Part shown: piece after piece, positions 61,749 through 64,000 of the stretch
How positions within the stretch are numbered: position 1 is the first letter of the stretch
How the letters are laid out: every line of letters begins with the position of its first letter
From: Anaerolineae bacterium
GTDB taxonomy: Bacteria; Chloroflexota; Anaerolineae; Promineifilales; Promineifilaceae
Direction: 5' to 3'
Length of the DNA stretch: 64,000 nucleotides
NCBI GenBank assembly: GCA_020848035.1
Contig: JADLAX010000055.1
Location: 1 to 64,000 of the forward strand
Position numbers and translations under genes: made by a program
Notes under the pieces: generated by a model
The model's input: the letters and a program-made list of their open reading frames with translations, nothing else
Databases searched by the model: none
What the model was told of the DNA's origin: nothing

Positions 61749-62093
61749 TTAGCGGTTCAGTTCCTGGTTGACCAGGGCCAGGAAGGTTTTGGCGGGTGGC
61801 AGAGCACGTTCGATGTCGGCGGCTTTTTTGGCGGACAGGCCGGTGCCAAACTGGTTGCACCAGGCGATGGCCAGGCGGGTGGCGCTGGGCAGGGTGTTGT
61901 TGGCAAAGAGAACGGCCGCTTCCTTATTCAAAAAACTTTCATCAAACAAACTGGCCACCCACTCGGGATGCTGTTGGGCAAACTGTTGGTAAGCGGCGCG
62001 AACGGCCGTTTGCACGCTGCGATTTTGGGCACGACGAGAAACCAACATCCGGGGGTGGGTCCAAACGGCTTGCCAAAAATTTTGCTGCATCAT
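61749..62093 (-). CDS. Hypothetical helical protein
   Basis: This 114-residue protein (MMQQNFWQAVWTHPRMLVSRR...) is predicted mainly helical, without signal peptide or membrane helix, and is not recognised. The start at 62093 is chosen because AGGAG lies seven bases upstream; earlier codons in the frame are in non-coding-like sequence. It is followed by a strong terminator, so it is monocistronic. A TPR-like or small regulatory role cannot be judged. Confidence 0.6.
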   Translation of the reverse strand: MMQQNFWQAVWTHPRMLVSRRAQNRSVQTAVRAAYQQFAQQHPEWVASLFDESFLNKEAAVLFANNTLPSATRLAIAWCNQFGTGLSAKKAADIERALPPAKTFLALVNQELNR

Positions 62094-62251
62094 CTTGTGT
62101 CTCCTAAACGTTACAAAATCACTCTGTTTGTTGGGCCGATACAGTTTGCGTTGTTTCCGCGCAGTTGGCCAATTGGAGGCTGGCTGAGCTGAATTGCCGT
62201 AACCATAAACTGACCCCGTGACACAAGCGTGACAATCCCAGTTTTGGCCGA

Positions 62252-64000
62252 TTAGAGCCCGTACCGTGGGATTTTTTTGTGCCACGCCTGGCTAAAGACG
62301 CGTACGGAGCCTTCGTAGGCGTCCAGCTGGTTGGAGACGTAAAAATGGGTGGCGTCGGCGGTGAGTTTGCTGTGCGTTTCCATACGCACCTGCCAGTCGC
62401 CGCGCTGGTATTCCAGGCGGTAGCGCACCTCCTGCTCCAGCGACAGCGGATCGTCGTCGCGGATGGTGAGGGTGTGGGTGCTGATGTCGTCTAGCTCCAG
62501 GCCGTGGTTGTGGTAGCGGATGCGGCCGGAATCCTGGTGCAGCGTGTAGGTGGTGGTGCCGGTAGTGGCTTCGCGGGTGACGGTCTGGCGGCGCACGTCG
62601 TGGCGCAGCGTTTCGATGGGTTCGGGCGGGGCGATTTCGGCAGGCGGGAAGTCGGGCAGGGTGTCGTCGAGGGGGTGATACGGCCGTTCCGGCACCACCA
62701 ATTTGCAGCCCTCCCCCAACAGCAGCGTCAACGTCACCGGTTTGGGCGAAGGCCAGGCGTGGCGCAGGTAGGTGGGCGAGATGCCAACGCGCCAGCGGTG
62801 CCCGGCGGGCAGCCGGTAGGCCATCACGTTCAGCGGCACGGTGACGCTGTAAATCTGCCCCGGCACCAGCGGTTCCGGGTGTTCGTGGCTGCGGTGGTGG
62901 GTCAGGTTGAGCAGGCCCCAGGTGATGAGGGTGGAACGGCCGTCCCTGTCCACATCACACAAGCGCACGGCCACCAACGCCAGGGGTTGGTCCACTTTTA
63001 AAGTAAGCTGCACTTCCGCGTACCCTAGCATATTCATTGGCTCGGCCAGCGGCTGGCTGGTGAAGCTGAGGCTTTCGCCGTCGGCGGGGCGCTGGTCGCC
63101 GGGGGATTCGCCGGGGGAACCGTGGCCGCCCCAGCCGCCGCCATCCAGGCCATGATTTTGCAAGCCAACAAAGCCAATTTCTTGCGTTGGCTGCGGCCTG
63201 TCGTCCAGCCGGTGTTCGTTCAAGAAGTAGATTTTTTCCTGTACGTGGGGGGAGGGCCAGGCGGGATCGGCGAGCCAACGGCCGTTGCGTTCCGGGTAGC
63301 TGGGCGCGGGTGGCACCCCATCTTGCAGCCAGGTGCGCATCATCGGCTCGTCCATGATGCCCGTGTCGATCCCCTTCAGCCAATGGTCCCACCAGCGCAG
63401 GCTCTCCTGCAAAAAGCCAATTGCCGGGCCGGGCGAACCACACTGCTCGGGGAAAGCGTGGGACCACGGCCCGATGAGCGCCTTGCGCGGCCCGCTCAGC
63501 CCGGCCATCAGGCGCGGAATCGAGTTGTTGTAGCTGTCGGCCCAGCCGCCGACCATGTAGACGGGAATCTCGATGTTGGCGTAATTTTCGCCGACGGAGC
63601 CGTGTTTCCAGTACGCATCGCGGGTTTGGTGCTCCAGCCATTTTTCGATGTACGGCGGCGACTGTTCCAGCCGCTCCAGCCACATCTGCCGCCATTTGTC
63701 GCCCACCCAGCGCGGGTCGGGCGGCGACGGGTTGTAGGCAAACATCAGCGAGGCCCAGGGCAGCATTTGCGAAGTGAGCAGGCAGCCGCCCATGTAATGC
63801 ACATCGTCGTGGTAGCGGTCGTCCGTCGCGCCGATGGCAATAATCGCTTTGAGCTGGGGCGGGCGGCGGGCGGCCACTTGCAAGCTGTTGAAGCCGCCCC
63901 AGGAGATGCCGTGCATGCCGATGTGGCCATCGCACCACGGCTGGGCGGCAATCCAGGCCAGCACTTCCAGGGCGTCGTCTTGCTCCTGCGGCAGGTACTC
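62252..64000 (-). CDS. CocE/NonD-family hydrolase (N-terminus beyond window end)
   Basis: The frame is open to the right edge, so this is a C-terminal part of about 582 residues. It has the nucleophile Ser in GISWGGFNSLQ, an acid-containing segment, and the His in GPWSHAFPEQ, followed by a C-terminal beta-sandwich (about the last 250 residues) as in cocaine esterase and the X-Pro dipeptidyl-peptidase S15 family. The enzyme would hydrolyse acyl esters or peptides; the substrate is unknown. It ends 158 bases from the leftward hypothetical gene. Confidence 0.85.
   Translation of the reverse strand, partial: EYLPQEQDDALEVLAWIAAQPWCDGHIGMHGISWGGFNSLQVAARRPPQLKAIIAIGATDDRYHDDVHYMGGCLLTSQMLPWASLMFAYNPSPPDPRWVGDKWRQMWLERLEQSPPYIEKWLEHQTRDAYWKHGSVGENYANIEIPVYMVGGWADSYNNSIPRLMAGLSGPRKALIGPWSHAFPEQCGSPGPAIGFLQESLRWWDHWLKGIDTGIMDEPMMRTWLQDGVPPAPSYPERNGRWLADPAWPSPHVQEKIYFLNEHRLDDRPQPTQEIGFVGLQNHGLDGGGWGGHGSPGESPGDQRPADGESLSFTSQPLAEPMNMLGYAEVQLTLKVDQPLALVAVRLCDVDRDGRSTLITWGLLNLTHHRSHEHPEPLVPGQIYSVTVPLNVMAYRLPAGHRWRVGISPTYLRHAWPSPKPVTLTLLLGEGCKLVVPERPYHPLDDTLPDFPPAEIAPPEPIETLRHDVRRQTVTREATTGTTTYTLHQDSGRIRYHNHGLELDDISTHTLTIRDDDPLSLEQEVRYRLEYQRGDWQVRMETHSKLTADATHFYVSNQLDAYEGSVRVFSQAWHKKIPRYGL

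Overview
The window looks like the genome of a phototrophic member of the Chloroflexota, close in gene content to Roseiflexus-type filamentous anoxygenic phototrophs. The reasons are a single fused PufLM reaction-centre gene preceded by pufB and pufA and followed by a four-haem pufC, an auracyanin-like blue copper lipoprotein, and a bacteriochlorophyll a gene set (bchG, P, F, C, X, Y, Z, I, H, D). No chlorosome genes and no puhA were seen. The lineage is inferred. Several flanking features (intergenic palindromic repeats, a kinase-ATPase-TPR giant protein) also fit Chloroflexota outside the order Chloroflexales.

Layout. 1-9.2 kb: a truncated gene, a hypothetical gene, then a leftward cluster with three homoprotocatechuate meta-cleavage enzymes (hpaD, hpaE, hpaG), two paralogous P-loop proteins, a small unknown protein and a thiamine-diphosphate enzyme. 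9.4-17 kb: leftward accessory genes (lipoprotein, cupin, two cyclic-nucleotide-domain proteins including a patatin phospholipase, an AraC regulator, a HisC-like aminotransferase). 17.3-26.2 kb: one giant rightward gene of about 2970 codons with two complete Ser/Thr kinase plus AAA-ATPase plus TPR units followed by GAF, histidine kinase and receiver domains. 26.3-31.8 kb: leftward phototrophy-related genes (auracyanin-like protein, geranylgeranyl-reductase-like flavoprotein, methyltransferase, PucC-like transporter) and a CarH-like B12 photoreceptor regulator. 32.3-36.1 kb: the puf operon, divergent from the CarH-like gene. 36.3-58.8 kb: a nearly unbroken rightward run of bacteriochlorophyll genes with several uncharacterised passengers (DUF169, helix-hairpin-helix membrane protein, lipoprotein, 47-residue membrane protein, thioredoxin-like lipoprotein, nucleotidyltransferase, two alpha/beta hydrolases). 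58.9-61.3 kb: a leftward marR, ring-cleaving dioxygenase and carboxylesterase set resembling the mhq quinone-stress regulon. 61.7-64 kb: a hypothetical gene and a truncated CocE/NonD hydrolase.

How it works together. PufB/PufA harvest light, PufLM does charge separation, PufC re-reduces the special pair, and the auracyanin-like protein is a candidate donor to PufC. BchI/D/H insert Mg, BchX/Y/Z, BchF and BchC convert the chlorin to the bacteriochlorin with a 3-acetyl group, and BchG and BchP attach and reduce the isoprenoid tail. The adjacent CarH-like protein is a plausible light and B12-dependent switch for puf.

Three kinds of structure are not explained by genes. The palindrome ACGGCCGT occurs about 70 times, both in and between genes. 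A ~183-bp element folds as a four-arm cloverleaf and is present three times, twice in the mhq-like operon. Several families of short intergenic inverted repeats are present, some of which have entered reading frames. No rRNA, tRNA or CRISPR array was found.
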